Shown here: piece by piece, positions 54,982 through 64,000 of the stretch
Layout: each line of letters begins with the position of its first letter
Position numbering within the stretch: position 1 is the first letter of the stretch
Source of the DNA: G965216255 sp965216255
GTDB taxonomy: Bacteria > Bacteroidota > Rhodothermia > Rhodothermales > Bin80
Length of the DNA stretch: 64,000 nt
Reading direction: 5' to 3'
Assembly: GCA_965216255.1 (NCBI GenBank)
Contig: OZ244148.1
Coordinates: 2,666,001 to 2,730,000 of the forward strand
Made by a program: the position numbers and the translations under genes
Notes under the pieces: model-generated
Told to the model about the DNA's origin: nothing
The model's database searches: none
The model's input: only the letters and a program-made list of their open reading frames with translations

Positions 54982-57896
54982 GGCACCAGGGCCTGTCGCA
55001 GGATCTGGGCCGGGTGTAGGGCGCACCGGCCGGTGCCGTGCACTATCTGCTGCCGGCAGCTAGTGCCGGCAGCAGCAAGGATGGTATCTCCTGCCGCGTC
55101 GCGCACCGCAGGAAACAGGCGTCGCTCCGCGATCTTGAGCGACAGGTCGTAATGCTCGCGTTCGTAGCCGAACGAGCCTGCCATACCGCAGCAGCCTGAG
55201 TCCACCTCGCGAACCGAATAATTCTTCGGGAGCGACAGGGCGCGATGGCTGGGCTGAGACCCGACAAGGGCTTTCTGATGGCAATGGCCGTGCAAGAGCA
55301 CGTGCCTTTTCTGGGTGGTAAACAGAGGCGCCAGGCCTTCGTCTTCGTTCAGCTTTGCCATAAATTCCTCGAAGAGCACGGCACACCTGGCTACGCGCGC
55401 CGCCTTCTCGTCACCCGGTAGAAGGTACAGGTACTCGTCCCTCAAGGAAAGCAGACAACTGGGCTCCAAACCCACGATGGGAATGCCTGCTTCGGCGTAG
55501 GGGCTGAGGCGCTCTACGGTATCGCGCGCCGCCGCACGGGCCTGACGTACTAGCCCCTTCGAAATCATCGGCCTACCGCAGCACCGGTGGCCCGGAAGCA
55601 CGACTTCGAAGCCTGCCGCCTCAAGGACCAGTGTGGCACTCCGGGCGACATCGGGCTCATTATACGTATTGAAGGTGTCATTAAAGAGTACAACCTTGCG
55701 CGGGGCTGCGTGGCGCCTGCGCCGAAACCAGGCCGTGAATGTTTCCGAGGCAAAAGCGGGCAAGGTCCTTTGGCGGCTTATGCCGAGGGTCTTCTCCATT
55801 GCCGCGCGCACCATACGGCTGCCAAGCGCAGCATTCACGACGCCGGCCCACGGCCCGCAGCTCATGCGACTAACAGTGGCAATGTTACCAAAGAGCCGGG
55901 AGCGGAGGGGAGTGCCGTTCGCCGCGTGGTACTGGGCTAGGAACTCGAACTTGATCTTGGCCATGTCCACGGACGAGGGGCATTCCGCCTTGCACGCCTT
56001 GCATTCCACGCACAGGTCCATCACCTCGTACATGCGCCGGCTCGTCAGCGCTCCCTGCGGCAGCTGGCCGGACAGCGCGGCGCGCAGTGCATTGGCCCGC
56101 CCGCGTGTCGAGTGCTCCTCCTCGCGCGTCACCATGAAGCTCGGGCACATCGTGCCCGCCGTATCCTTGCGGCATATGCCGGCACCGTTGCACAGCTCAA
56201 CCGCACGGTCGAAGCCCTGGTCATGGCTGAAATCCAGGTGGAGCGGCAGTTCGATTACACCATAGTCAGGTCCGTAACGGAGGCTCTCCGTAACGGGAGG
56301 CGCGTTGACGACGTTGCCCGGATTCAGAATGTTCTTTGGATCAAAAATGCGCTTGACCTCCTGATAAAGCCCGTACAGGTCCCTGCCAAAGAAGCGCTCG
56401 TTGATCCAGCTTCGCACACGTCCGTCGCCATGCTCGCTTGACAGGGAGCCGCCGAAGCCATGCAGCAGTTCCACGGTAAACTGCATGATTTCCGGTATTT
56501 TGGCGATTTCCGTCGCGGCCTTGGCATTGACTAGCGGCCGGATATGCACGCAGCCTGCACTGGCATGCGCATAGTAAGCAACCCTCGTGTCCATGCCGCG
56601 GCAGAATTCATCGATCTTCGCGACATAGTCCGCCAGGTGTTCGGTTGGAACGGCAGCATCTTCGATGAAGGGAATGGGCTTGTAATCTCCCTTGATGCTC
56701 ATAAGTAGACCCAGTCCCACCTTCCGGACGGTCCACACGTCCAGCTGCCGCGCCGGGTCGTACACAGGAAGCACGCTGCCCGTATAGTGATTCTTGAGGA
56801 GCGTGCAAAGCTGCTCCACTTTCGCCCTCAACCCGCTGTCACTTTCACCATAGAATTCGGTAATCAGGATGCAGTCTGGCTCCCCTTCCACAAATGTCCG
56901 GAGCAGCCTGGCATACTTGGGCACGTCGCGGCACAGAAGCATGCCTAGGTTGTCCAGCAATTCAATCGCGGAGGGGCCAACCTCCAGAATGAACGGCACC
57001 GCGGAAAGGGCCTCGGAGAGGCTTTCGAAATGGACGATTGCCAGTGCCTTGCACTTGGGTAGAGGTACCAGGCCGACCGTCACATCCTCCATGACAGCAA
57101 GCGTCCCCTCCCCGCCGCAAACCAGTTTCGAAAGATTGAACCGCGAGTCCTGCGCTACCGCAAAAGAGACCCCTTCGCCGACAAAGCGGTCCAGGTTATA
57201 GCCACCGCAGCGCCGCCAGTGCCTAGGCGTGCCACCGCGAATGACATCCTGGTTCTCCTCGTTCTGCACGAGCGCTGCTACGCGATCATAGATGATGCCT
57301 TCGAGCCCACTGCGACGGCGGTAGCCGGGTAGCCTGGCAGCGTCGACCGCGCCAAAACGGGCTCTGCTGCCATCGCCCAGGATCACGTTCATGCCCAGCA
57401 CGTGGTCCGCGCTCATTCCGTAGCAGATCGAATGACTGCCGGTCGAATTGTTGGACACGATGCCTCCCATGGCCGCCCGGTTGCTGCTTGCCGGATCTGG
57501 ACCAAATTGCAGGCCGAGGGGCTTCAGGTAGAGGTTCAGTTGGTCCAGCACGATGCCGGGTTGTACACGGACCCAGCGCTCGTCCGCATTCACTTCGAGA
57601 ACACCGTTCAAATGACGCGTAAAGTCCACGACAAGGGACTCGCCTACGGCCTGACCCGCGAGGCTGCTGCCGCCGGTACGGGGCAAGAGCGTGATGCCGT
57701 ATTCGGCAGAGAGGCCTACGGCCGCGTGAACATCCTCTGTCGTGGCTGGCAGCAATACGCCGTGTGGCATCACCTGATAAATGCTCGCATCGGTGCTGTA
57801 CAGCACGCGGCTGTAGGCATCTGTGCGCACGTCACCATGAGCTCGCTCGCGGAGCTCGGACAGAAAATCCGGTAGCGCGGCTGGGGATGGAGCCAT
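54978..57896 (-). CDS. FAD-linked oxidase with Fe-S and CCG domains (D-lactate/glycolate dehydrogenase type)
   Basis: N-terminal FAD_binding_4 domain (LLPRTGGSSLAGQAVG), FAD-oxidase C domain (about 270-520), a 4Fe-4S region with CVECKACKAECPSSVDMAK and an earlier CNGAGICRK, then two CCG domains (GHRCCGRPM, VDSGCCGMAGSFGYE). This is the fused GlcD-GlpC (YdiJ-like) layout that oxidises 2-hydroxy acids and feeds electrons to quinones. 972 residues, normal for the fusion. It pairs well with the LarA-like and GarR-like enzymes in a hydroxy-acid pathway. Confidence 0.9.
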   Translation of the reverse strand: MAPSPAALPDFLSELRERAHGDVRTDAYSRVLYSTDASIYQVMPHGVLLPATTEDVHAAVGLSAEYGITLLPRTGGSSLAGQAVGESLVVDFTRHLNGVLEVNADERWVRVQPGIVLDQLNLYLKPLGLQFGPDPASSNRAAMGGIVSNNSTGSHSICYGMSADHVLGMNVILGDGSRARFGAVDAARLPGYRRRSGLEGIIYDRVAALVQNEENQDVIRGGTPRHWRRCGGYNLDRFVGEGVSFAVAQDSRFNLSKLVCGGEGTLAVMEDVTVGLVPLPKCKALAIVHFESLSEALSAVPFILEVGPSAIELLDNLGMLLCRDVPKYARLLRTFVEGEPDCILITEFYGESDSGLRAKVEQLCTLLKNHYTGSVLPVYDPARQLDVWTVRKVGLGLLMSIKGDYKPIPFIEDAAVPTEHLADYVAKIDEFCRGMDTRVAYYAHASAGCVHIRPLVNAKAATEIAKIPEIMQFTVELLHGFGGSLSSEHGDGRVRSWINERFFGRDLYGLYQEVKRIFDPKNILNPGNVVNAPPVTESLRYGPDYGVIELPLHLDFSHDQGFDRAVELCNGAGICRKDTAGTMCPSFMVTREEEHSTRGRANALRAALSGQLPQGALTSRRMYEVMDLCVECKACKAECPSSVDMAKIKFEFLAQYHAANGTPLRSRLFGNIATVSRMSCGPWAGVVNAALGSRMVRAAMEKTLGISRQRTLPAFASETFTAWFRRRRHAAPRKVVLFNDTFNTYNEPDVARSATLVLEAAGFEVVLPGHRCCGRPMISKGLVRQARAAARDTVERLSPYAEAGIPIVGLEPSCLLSLRDEYLYLLPGDEKAARVARCAVLFEEFMAKLNEDEGLAPLFTTQKRHVLLHGHCHQKALVGSQPSHRALSLPKNYSVREVDSGCCGMAGSFGYEREHYDLSLKIAERRLFPAVRDAAGDTILAAAGTSCRQQIVHGTGRCALHPAQILRQALVP

Positions 57897-57925
57897 GGAG
57901 ACGTTGTCGTCCGCGTAGTCTCGTG

Positions 57926-59194
57926 CTAGCCGACGTAGATGATACGCCAGATACGGCCGCGCCGTGAGTCGGCTACGTACAACGAGCCTTCCGGTCCGGC
58001 CGCAAGCCCTGTCGGACGAGCCACGGCCAGGCTCGAAGTCGAGACGGTGTCCCGGCCGGCAAAGCCGGCCGCGAACACTTCAAAGGCCCCGGTCACGGCC
58101 TCACCCTGCATAGGAAGAAATACTACGTTGTATCCCCGCTGTATAGCGTCGCGGTTCCAGGAACCGTGGAAGGCGACAAAGGCACCCCCGTGGTACTGGG
58201 TCGGGAAGTGGCCGCCAACATAGAACAAGAGATCGTTCGGCGCCCAATGGGCCGGGAAGGCATAGACCGGATCCGGCGCGCCAGCGCAACGCCCGATTTC
58301 GATTCCATCGCCGCCATACTCGGGGCTCAGAACCTTACGCTCAACCAATCCATCAAAATAGCAATAGGGCCACCCGAAATCCGCTCCATCTGCAACGGCG
58401 AGCAATTCTTCCGCCGGAAGCTCGTCATTTTGTGCCACCGTGTAACGCTCGGGCCACAGGCGGTGGAGGTCGTCGCGCCCGTGCTGCACCACATACAGCT
58501 TGCCTACGTGCGGATGCCACGCATTGGCTACGCCGTTGCGGATTCCGGTCGCATACCGGTATCCGTCGTCCGCCTTCGTCTGACCGGGCCGGTCCGCAGA
58601 AAAGCGCCACACACCGGCGTATTCATCCAAAAGTGGGCATGGATCCAGGCCCGGCGAGCCGGGCGCCCTGCGCTCGGCTTGGCAGGCGTTGGAGGGGGCC
58701 CCCACGTTGACGTACATGTAGCCTGCATCATCGAATTCGAAAGGCTTGACGGCGTGGCTCGGCTGCGCCGGAAAGCCGGAGACCATGATTTCCGGCATGG
58801 CTGCCGGCACCAGTTCTCCTTTCCCCAAGGCATAGCGCACGACTGACGTATCGGAGGCATAATAGAGGTAATCACCACGCAGATGAATACCCGTACCCCC
58901 CACTGACCCAAAGTATGCGACTGTGTCCGCGCGTCCGTCTCCGGTTGTATCGCGCAGCGCCGCGATGGCACCCTGCTCCGTAGGCTGGCGCAGCGCCACA
59001 TAGATGTCGCCGTTATAGCGCACCGTGAGATGACGCGCACGTCCAAGGGAGTCCGCAACCACAACGGCACAGAAACCATCCGGAAGCACAAGGCTGTCAT
59101 TGTTCGCTGCACAGGCCAGTTCCGTGGCAGTGCCGCGCGGCTCGCATCCGGTAACGGCGAGCAGCACAATTACTGCGGTGACGAGAATTCTCAT
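57926..59194 (-). CDS. Sorbosone-dehydrogenase-like beta-propeller lipoprotein
   Basis: Leader RILVTAVIVLLAVTGC with a lipobox supports ATG at 59194, 37 bases after ruvB. PQQ-type glucose/sorbosone dehydrogenase fold: NGDIYVALRQPTEQG, ATGIRNGVANAWHPHVGKLY, FVAFHGSWNR, and a closing GSLYVADSRRGRIWRI. 422 residues. Periplasmic sugar or aldose oxidation; cofactor not certain. Confidence 0.87.
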   Translation of the reverse strand: MRILVTAVIVLLAVTGCEPRGTATELACAANNDSLVLPDGFCAVVVADSLGRARHLTVRYNGDIYVALRQPTEQGAIAALRDTTGDGRADTVAYFGSVGGTGIHLRGDYLYYASDTSVVRYALGKGELVPAAMPEIMVSGFPAQPSHAVKPFEFDDAGYMYVNVGAPSNACQAERRAPGSPGLDPCPLLDEYAGVWRFSADRPGQTKADDGYRYATGIRNGVANAWHPHVGKLYVVQHGRDDLHRLWPERYTVAQNDELPAEELLAVADGADFGWPYCYFDGLVERKVLSPEYGGDGIEIGRCAGAPDPVYAFPAHWAPNDLLFYVGGHFPTQYHGGAFVAFHGSWNRDAIQRGYNVVFLPMQGEAVTGAFEVFAAGFAGRDTVSTSSLAVARPTGLAAGPEGSLYVADSRRGRIWRIIYVG

Positions 59195-59231
59195 GCTTCG
59201 GATACCGTTAAATGCTAGCGTGAAAAAGGTA

Positions 59232-61034
59232 TCATTCAAACAGGTCCGGCGCCTGGGGCTGCTCCGAGATCCCAAAATGGCGATAGGACCGGGGCGTGGC
59301 CACGCGCCCTCGGGGGGTACGCTGCAGGTAGCCCTCCTGAATGAGATAGGGTTCGTAAACTTCCTCTATGGTCCCAGCATCTTCCCCAACAGATACTGCC
59401 AGGTTTGTGAGTCCGGCCGGACCGCCCCCAAACTTGTCTATGAGGGTAGTCAGGATCCGGGCATCCATGTCATCGAGTCCCTCCTGGTCCACTTCAAGCG
59501 CTGTCAGCGCGTGGTCCGCAATATTGCAGGTTATACGACCCGTGCCCTTAACGTCGGCGAAGTCGCGTGCCCGGCGGAGCAGGCGGTTGGCAATACGAGG
59601 TGTACCGCGGCTACGCCGCGCTATCTCGAGCGCACCGTCGGGATCGATCTCGATACCCAGGATGCCGGCGCTGCGCGTCACAATCCGAGTCAGCAGCTCT
59701 GCGCTATAGTAGTCATACCGGAAATCTATGCCAAAACGCGCACGCAGCGGAGCCGTTAGGAGACCCTTCCGTGTCGTGGCACCAACCAGTGTAAAGGGCG
59801 GCAGCGTAATCTTCACGCTTCGAGCATTGGGGCCGGAATCAATAACGATATCGATATAATAATCCTCCATCGCGGAATAGAGATACTCCTCGACAATAGC
59901 CCCCAGCCGGTGAATTTCATCCACGAATAGGACGTCCCCCTCGTTTAGGTTCGTGAGGATGCCCGCCATGGACGTCGGCTTGTCCAGCACCGGCCCGCTG
60001 GACGTGGTGATGCCCGCACCCATTTCCTCCGCAATGATATAGCCCAGCGTAGTGTTATGGTTGAAGAAGCCATTGGCGACAAAGGAGTGCGTGCCCGGCA
60101 CTACAAAGTCATACGTCTCTGCCTCTGAGACCTGCACGTCGGCCACTCGGTCCCAGAAGAGCATTTCATGCGAGAGCGCTAGCATAATCCGGTAAGCCTG
60201 CTCCAGCCGTCGAGCTAACTGAATGCGCGTAAGCGCACCGACTACCTCGTCGCGACTGAGCACTCCTTCGGCGGTCTTTGACCCCTCCAGGCGAGATAGA
60301 AGCGTGGCCGCATGCGGCACGACGCTCCTTTCGGCGTCGCAGGCAATCTGCCACTGGCCGGCTACCCTAAACCGGTTTGCAAGGAAGCCAAGACCGGCAA
60401 GCTGCAGTTGCCATGCGTGGGCGTCGGATCTTGGCTGCGGAGGACCAAAGGCCGCCCCCGACGGATCAAGCCGCGTTGTGGCTGCAGCCATTGAAGCTAT
60501 CGGCTTCGTCGCCTGGTCCGGGCCATACGCAATCGCCACGTGGTCCGTTGGTACCAAATCCTCTAGCCTCCTCCACCGCAGGCCCTCAATAGAGGCTGCC
60601 AGGATCCGATGGTGCGGCGTGCCCTCGAGTTCAAAGCCTGCGCTTGTGCGCACGCGGCGCGCCGGGCCGTACCCGCTGTAGTACACATGCGACGTGCGTT
60701 CGAGGCCGTGGATACCGTAAACCGTAATTTCGAACGGCCGCGCTTCGCCCTCGGCCATTCCTGTGGGCACTAGATCCCCCATTCTAACATAACCGCCTTC
60801 GGTAAGAACAAGACTGTCGGCAGCAATGCACTTCCCTAGCCCCGGGGGACCAGACAATAGTACGTGGTCCAGCGTCTCGCCCCGCTGCAGTGCCGCCGTA
60901 AGAAAGACCGACAGATTATCCTTGATCTTCTGCTGGCCTACAAACTCATCGAGAGTGCGTGGCCGCAGCCTTTTTTCCAGGTCGGCTTCAGGACTGTACG
61001 CACCAGGGGTTATCTCACTCGTTCGGTCGCCCAT
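59232..61034 (-). CDS. ruvB: Holliday junction helicase RuvB precursor with intein
   Basis: RuvB hexameric motor that drives branch migration with RuvA. EYxLRPRTLDEFVGQ-type opening (EKRLRPRTLDEFVGQQ), Walker A GPPGLGK interrupted by the intein and resuming TTLGYIIAEEMGAG, Walker B VLFVDEIHRLG, arginine-finger region TTRKGLLTAPLRARFG, and a winged-helix C terminus (RTPRGRVAT). ATG at 61034 is chosen; the frame opens with TTG at 61070, overlapping the divergent rpoN leader. Without the intein the protein is about 341 residues, the normal RuvB length. Splicing is required for ATP binding, because the intein splits the P-loop between Lys and Thr. Confidence 0.95.
   Translation of the reverse strand: MGDRTSEITPGAYSPEADLEKRLRPRTLDEFVGQQKIKDNLSVFLTAALQRGETLDHVLLSGPPGLGKCIAADSLVLTEGGYVRMGDLVPTGMAEGEARPFEITVYGIHGLERTSHVYYSGYGPARRVRTSAGFELEGTPHHRILAASIEGLRWRRLEDLVPTDHVAIAYGPDQATKPIASMAAATTRLDPSGAAFGPPQPRSDAHAWQLQLAGLGFLANRFRVAGQWQIACDAERSVVPHAATLLSRLEGSKTAEGVLSRDEVVGALTRIQLARRLEQAYRIMLALSHEMLFWDRVADVQVSEAETYDFVVPGTHSFVANGFFNHNTTLGYIIAEEMGAGITTSSGPVLDKPTSMAGILTNLNEGDVLFVDEIHRLGAIVEEYLYSAMEDYYIDIVIDSGPNARSVKITLPPFTLVGATTRKGLLTAPLRARFGIDFRYDYYSAELLTRIVTRSAGILGIEIDPDGALEIARRSRGTPRIANRLLRRARDFADVKGTGRITCNIADHALTALEVDQEGLDDMDARILTTLIDKFGGGPAGLTNLAVSVGEDAGTIEEVYEPYLIQEGYLQRTPRGRVATPRSYRHFGISEQPQAPDLFE
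60054..60830 (-). mobile_element. Intein in RuvB, inserted in the Walker A motif
   Basis: 259 residues, from Cys (60828-60830) to Asn (60054-60056). Block A is CIAADSLVLTEGGYVRMGDL. Block B is GTPHHRIL with the TxxH pair. The C-terminal blocks are TYDFVVPGTHSFVANG then FFNHN, and the next residue is Thr as +1 nucleophile. Precise removal regenerates GPPGLGK-TTLGY. The middle 130 residues lack intact LAGLIDADG motifs but keep WQLQLAGLGFLANRFRV, like the tail of a DOD endonuclease. So this looks like an intein with a decayed homing endonuclease. Confidence 0.95.
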
Positions 61035-61126
61035 GAGCCTGGCCGTTGCAATTCGAATGGAACCAAACAAAGACCTGGCTGCTACGTTTCCGTTGCCAAC
61101 TCTACGTGTTCATGCCGCAACGGGTG

Positions 61127-62563
61127 ATGCTTAATCTCTCGCAGCAGCTAAAACTTCAGCAAAGGCTTTCGCCGCAGCAGATTCAATATGTAAAGCTGCT
61201 GCAGCTTCCTGCGCTTGCCCTTGAACAGCGGATCGAAACTGAGCTTGAGGCCAATCCCCTCCTAGAACAGTATACCGATCTCGAACTGTCTCCGCAGGAG
61301 GAGTCGGAAGACACGCCGGAGACGGATGATGAGTACGACTGGGAAGAACTCCTTGGCGCGGGCGACGATCTTTACGGGCACAAGGCACGGGTGGATCACT
61401 CCGTCGCAGAAACCGAGCGCCCCCCACTGCCCGCGTCCGTCAGTCTGGCTGACCACCTGCTCAGTCAGTGGGCACTGCTGCAGCCATCCGCATCGGAGAC
61501 CCTTATTGCGGAGCAGATTGTCGGCTCCATAGATGAAGACGGGTACCTGCGGCGGCCGCTCGCCTCCATTGTGGATGACATCGTATTCAATCAGGGCCAG
61601 GAGATAGAGGCTTCGGACGTGGAGCGTGTCCTGGCGCGAATCCAGCGCCTTGACCCTGCAGGCATTGCTGCGCGCGACCTCCGGGAATGCCTCACCGTGC
61701 AGGTGGACGTGCTGCCAGCGCATGTGCCTGGACGGATAACGGCACGAAACGTCCTGCGCCATGCTTTCCAACACTTTGCCATGCGGCGCTTTGCCCGCGT
61801 ACGACACCGGATCGGAGCCACGCCTACGGAGATGAAGGAGGCTGTTGACCTGATTCAAAGTTTGAACCCGAAGCCGGGAGAAGGCACTTTTACGGCCCAG
61901 GAGAACTACATCGCTCCGGACTTCATCGTCCGCTATATGGACGGCGACTTCATAGTTGAGCTAAGTGGCAACAACCGACCGGTATTGCGCGTCTCAGGCG
62001 AATACCGCAGGATGCTTGAACGGTTGTCAGTAGCCGACAAGAGTCAGCGAAGTAGCACAGAGGAACATACCAGACAATTCCTTAAGGACAAGTACGCGGC
62101 TGCGCGCTGGTTTATTGATTCGATCAACCAGCGCCGCCGCACCATGTATGCTGTTATGCAAGCATTGGTGGTCATGCAGCGGGATTTCTTCCGCTACGGG
62201 GAGGGCCACCTACGGCCACTCATCCTGAAAAATGTGGCGGAACGCACCAGTCTTGATATTTCCACCGTCAGCCGTGTGGTAAGCGGCAAATATGTTCAGT
62301 GCGATTTCGGGGTATACGAATTGAAGTACTTTTTCTCCGAGGGACTGGAGACCGCTGGAGGCGATTATGTATCGAACCGCGAAGTAAAGGCCATCATAGA
62401 GGGTATCGTAAGCGAGGAAGACAAGACGCGTCCATTATCCGACCAAAAGATTTCCGAGCTACTGCAGGGGCGAGGCTATCGCATTGCGCGTCGCACGGTT
62501 ACCAAGTACCGCGAGCAGCTGAACATCCCCGTCGGGCGCCTTCGCAGGGAGTTTGTGCTCTAA
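61127..62563 (+). CDS. rpoN: RNA polymerase sigma-54 factor
   Basis: Region I SQQLKLQQRLSPQQIQYVK and ALEQRIETELEANPLLEQ, an acidic region II, core-binding region, helix-turn-helix (ERTSLDISTVSRVVSGKY), and the RpoN box ARRTVTKYRE near the C terminus. ATG at 61127 is best; ATG at 61112 is also possible, and the frame opens at 61046 within the ruvB leader. About 478 residues. Sigma-54 needs AAA+ activators and directs -24/-12 promoters; I did not find a convincing target in the window. Divergent from ruvB. Confidence 0.93.
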   Translation: MLNLSQQLKLQQRLSPQQIQYVKLLQLPALALEQRIETELEANPLLEQYTDLELSPQEESEDTPETDDEYDWEELLGAGDDLYGHKARVDHSVAETERPPLPASVSLADHLLSQWALLQPSASETLIAEQIVGSIDEDGYLRRPLASIVDDIVFNQGQEIEASDVERVLARIQRLDPAGIAARDLRECLTVQVDVLPAHVPGRITARNVLRHAFQHFAMRRFARVRHRIGATPTEMKEAVDLIQSLNPKPGEGTFTAQENYIAPDFIVRYMDGDFIVELSGNNRPVLRVSGEYRRMLERLSVADKSQRSSTEEHTRQFLKDKYAAARWFIDSINQRRRTMYAVMQALVVMQRDFFRYGEGHLRPLILKNVAERTSLDISTVSRVVSGKYVQCDFGVYELKYFFSEGLETAGGDYVSNREVKAIIEGIVSEEDKTRPLSDQKISELLQGRGYRIARRTVTKYREQLNIPVGRLRREFVL

Positions 62564-62620
62564 TAGCAGCGGCTAAGGGCTCCCGATTAGTATCTTTTGG
62601 AAACGCTTTCAATACTACCA

Positions 62621-64000
62621 ATGGAGACCATGGCTACGGCTACCCTAGAGGATTACTTCTCGCCGTTTCGCCGCGAGATTATTGGCCAGGACCAGTATTT
62701 CGCCTCGCCGTATGGGCGAAAGCAAATACTATACGCGGACTGGACGGCAAGCGGACGCTTATACAGGCCCATTGAGGAATGCCTCCTGCAGCGAATCGGG
62801 CCGTTTATCGGTAATACTCACACAGAGACCAGCATCACTGGAACGTCCATGACCCGGGCATACCACTATGCGCGGCAGTGCATCCGTGACCACGTCCATG
62901 CCGCACCGAACGACGTGCTCATTACGGCCTGCTCGGGTATGACCCGCGTGTTGGCCAAACTGCAGCGCATCCTCGGGCTGCGCATTCCGGAGCGGGCTCC
63001 GGTCAAGATGAGCCTTCGGGAGACAGAGAAACCGCTGGTCATCCTTTCGCACATGGAACACCACTCCAATCACACGTCCTGGCTGGAGACCATCGCGGAC
63101 GTTCATTGGCTGGAGCCCGACGAGGAGGGACTGGTAAGCCCGGACAACCTTGAGGCCACCCTGACGCGCTACTGCGGCCGCGGGCTCAAGATTGGCGCTT
63201 TCACGGCGTGCTCGAATGTCACCGGAATACAGACCCCCTACCACGAACTGGCCCGGATCATGCATCGCCATGGCGGGCTGTGCTTCGTGGACTTTGCTGC
63301 ATCCGGTCCCTACGTGCCCATAGATATGCACCCGCCTGACCCCGAGGCCCGGCTGGACGCCATCTTTTTCTCTCCGCATAAATTCCTGGGAGGGCCCGGG
63401 TCAGCGGCCGTACTCGTATTTAGTTCAGACCTCTATAAAAACAGCGTGCCGGATATATGCGGTGGCGGCACGGTGGAGTGGACCAACCCGTGGGGCGAGC
63501 ATAGCTACTTCAGCGACATCGAGATGAGGGAAGACGGCGGGACACCGGCCTTTCTCCAAACCATAAAGACAGCGCTGGCCATCCGCCTTAAGGAAAGGAT
63601 GGGGCCAAGCCGCATGTTGGCACGCGAGCACCAACTTGTAGACCGCGCCCTGCGGCAACTACGACGCATACCGCGGATGCGCATTCTGGCAAACGATATA
63701 GAAGACCGCCTTGGAATTATTTCCTTCTGCATCGACGACATACACTTCAACCTGTTAGTCCGCCTACTCAATGATCGCTTTGGCGTCCAGGCGCGCGGCG
63801 GCTGCTCTTGCGCCGGAACGTACGGCCATTATCTGCTTAAGGTCAGCTACGCCCAGTCTCACCGCATCACCAGCTTGATAGATCAAGGCGACCTTTCCGC
63901 TAAGCCAGGCTGGATACGCCTATCACTCCACCCTACAATGACAAATGCAGATGTGGACTTCGCCTGTAATGCTATTCATGAGATCGTGACCCATATAGAA
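62621..64000 (+). CDS. Class V aminotransferase (cysteine desulfurase-like), 3' partial
   Basis: Open to the right edge (460 codons). PLP enzyme of the SufS/NifS fold class: YADWTASGRLYRPIEE and NTHTETSITG at the start, SHMEHHSNHTSWLE, GLCFVDFAASGPY with the PLP-binding Asp, and FFSPHKFLGGPGSAAV with the Schiff-base Lys. RGGCSCAGTYGH near the end may be the substrate loop. ATG at 62621, 57 bases after rpoN. It could be a selenocysteine lyase, desulfurase or aminotransferase; the long N-terminal part resembles the uncharacterised class V group. Confidence 0.87.
   Translation, partial: METMATATLEDYFSPFRREIIGQDQYFASPYGRKQILYADWTASGRLYRPIEECLLQRIGPFIGNTHTETSITGTSMTRAYHYARQCIRDHVHAAPNDVLITACSGMTRVLAKLQRILGLRIPERAPVKMSLRETEKPLVILSHMEHHSNHTSWLETIADVHWLEPDEEGLVSPDNLEATLTRYCGRGLKIGAFTACSNVTGIQTPYHELARIMHRHGGLCFVDFAASGPYVPIDMHPPDPEARLDAIFFSPHKFLGGPGSAAVLVFSSDLYKNSVPDICGGGTVEWTNPWGEHSYFSDIEMREDGGTPAFLQTIKTALAIRLKERMGPSRMLAREHQLVDRALRQLRRIPRMRILANDIEDRLGIISFCIDDIHFNLLVRLLNDRFGVQARGGCSCAGTYGHYLLKVSYAQSHRITSLIDQGDLSAKPGWIRLSLHPTMTNADVDFACNAIHEIVTHIE

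Noticed and set aside
61046..61112. Upstream extension of rpoN to 61046
   Set aside because: The added residues do not match sigma-54 region I and overlap the ruvB leader; region I starts cleanly at 61127 or 61112.
1..64000. tRNA, rRNA and CRISPR search by eye
   Set aside because: No tRNA cloverleaf, rRNA or regularly spaced short repeats were noticed. This is a visual search only, and a tRNA could be missed.

Overview
The window looks like a marine Bacteroidota-type genome, most likely Rhodothermota or a relative. The evidence is a moderate-to-high GC content, many Sec/Tat lipoproteins, a WD40 protein ending in a type IX secretion (T9SS) sorting domain, a 6-bladed beta-propeller fragment with a GPGEGPGEF motif, and a large set of secreted sulfatases, DUF1080 proteins and PVC-type dehydrogenases. 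No rRNA, tRNA or CRISPR array was seen. The taxonomic call is inference.

Layout. 1-11 kb: a partial PSCyt1-type cytochrome gene, a GH10 xylanase interrupted by an amber codon, three sulfatases, a very large SGNH/PVC-dehydrogenase/cytochrome c protein, a CBM9-like protein and a NrtR-like NUDIX regulator. 12-17 kb: an ARPP-1 (DUF6569) gene behind a textbook sigma-70 promoter, a DUF1080 protein, a Tat-exported Gfo/Idh/MocA oxidoreductase and a frameshifted sugar isomerase. 17-32.7 kb: a twelve-gene tightly packed minus-strand array (LarA-like, three TIM-barrel isomerases, PhoD phosphatase, GarR-like reductase, lactonase, Gfo/Idh/MocA, YdcZ-type transporter, aldo/keto reductase, VCBS-DUF1080-DUF1080, ThuA-GSDH-CBM). 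32.7-34.3 kb: a fourth sulfatase. 34.3-47 kb: an accessory and decay zone with a shredded pseudogene, the WD40/T9SS protein, an IS30 element inside an IS110 remnant, an IS110 element, and a nest of ORF-less group II introns. 47-64 kb: DUF2911, amidohydrolase, phytanoyl-CoA dioxygenase family, a frameshifted PVC dehydrogenase, MFS transporter, FAD/Fe-S dehydrogenase, sorbosone-dehydrogenase-like lipoprotein, ruvB with an intein, rpoN, and a partial class V aminotransferase.

The most striking element is at 43909-46793. Four group II introns are nested three deep inside one secreted beta-propeller gene. The outermost 669-nt intron is split at 46299/46300 by a second intron type. That second intron is itself split by two further 669-nt copies of the first type. 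The predicted EBS1 in each 669-nt copy pairs with the seven bases just upstream of its own 5' splice site, including one compensatory change. Removing everything joins the exons in frame. None of the introns encodes a reverse transcriptase.

The second notable element is a 259-residue intein in RuvB, placed exactly in the Walker A loop. Functionally, the catabolic genes fit export of sulfatases and sugar-oxidising enzymes, followed by oxidative (3-keto) glycoside breakdown and sugar-acid metabolism. No SusC/SusD pair is present. Six single-base frameshifts, most of them at short homopolymers, and one nonsense codon interrupt otherwise good genes. These may be sequencing or assembly errors or real decay and should be checked first.
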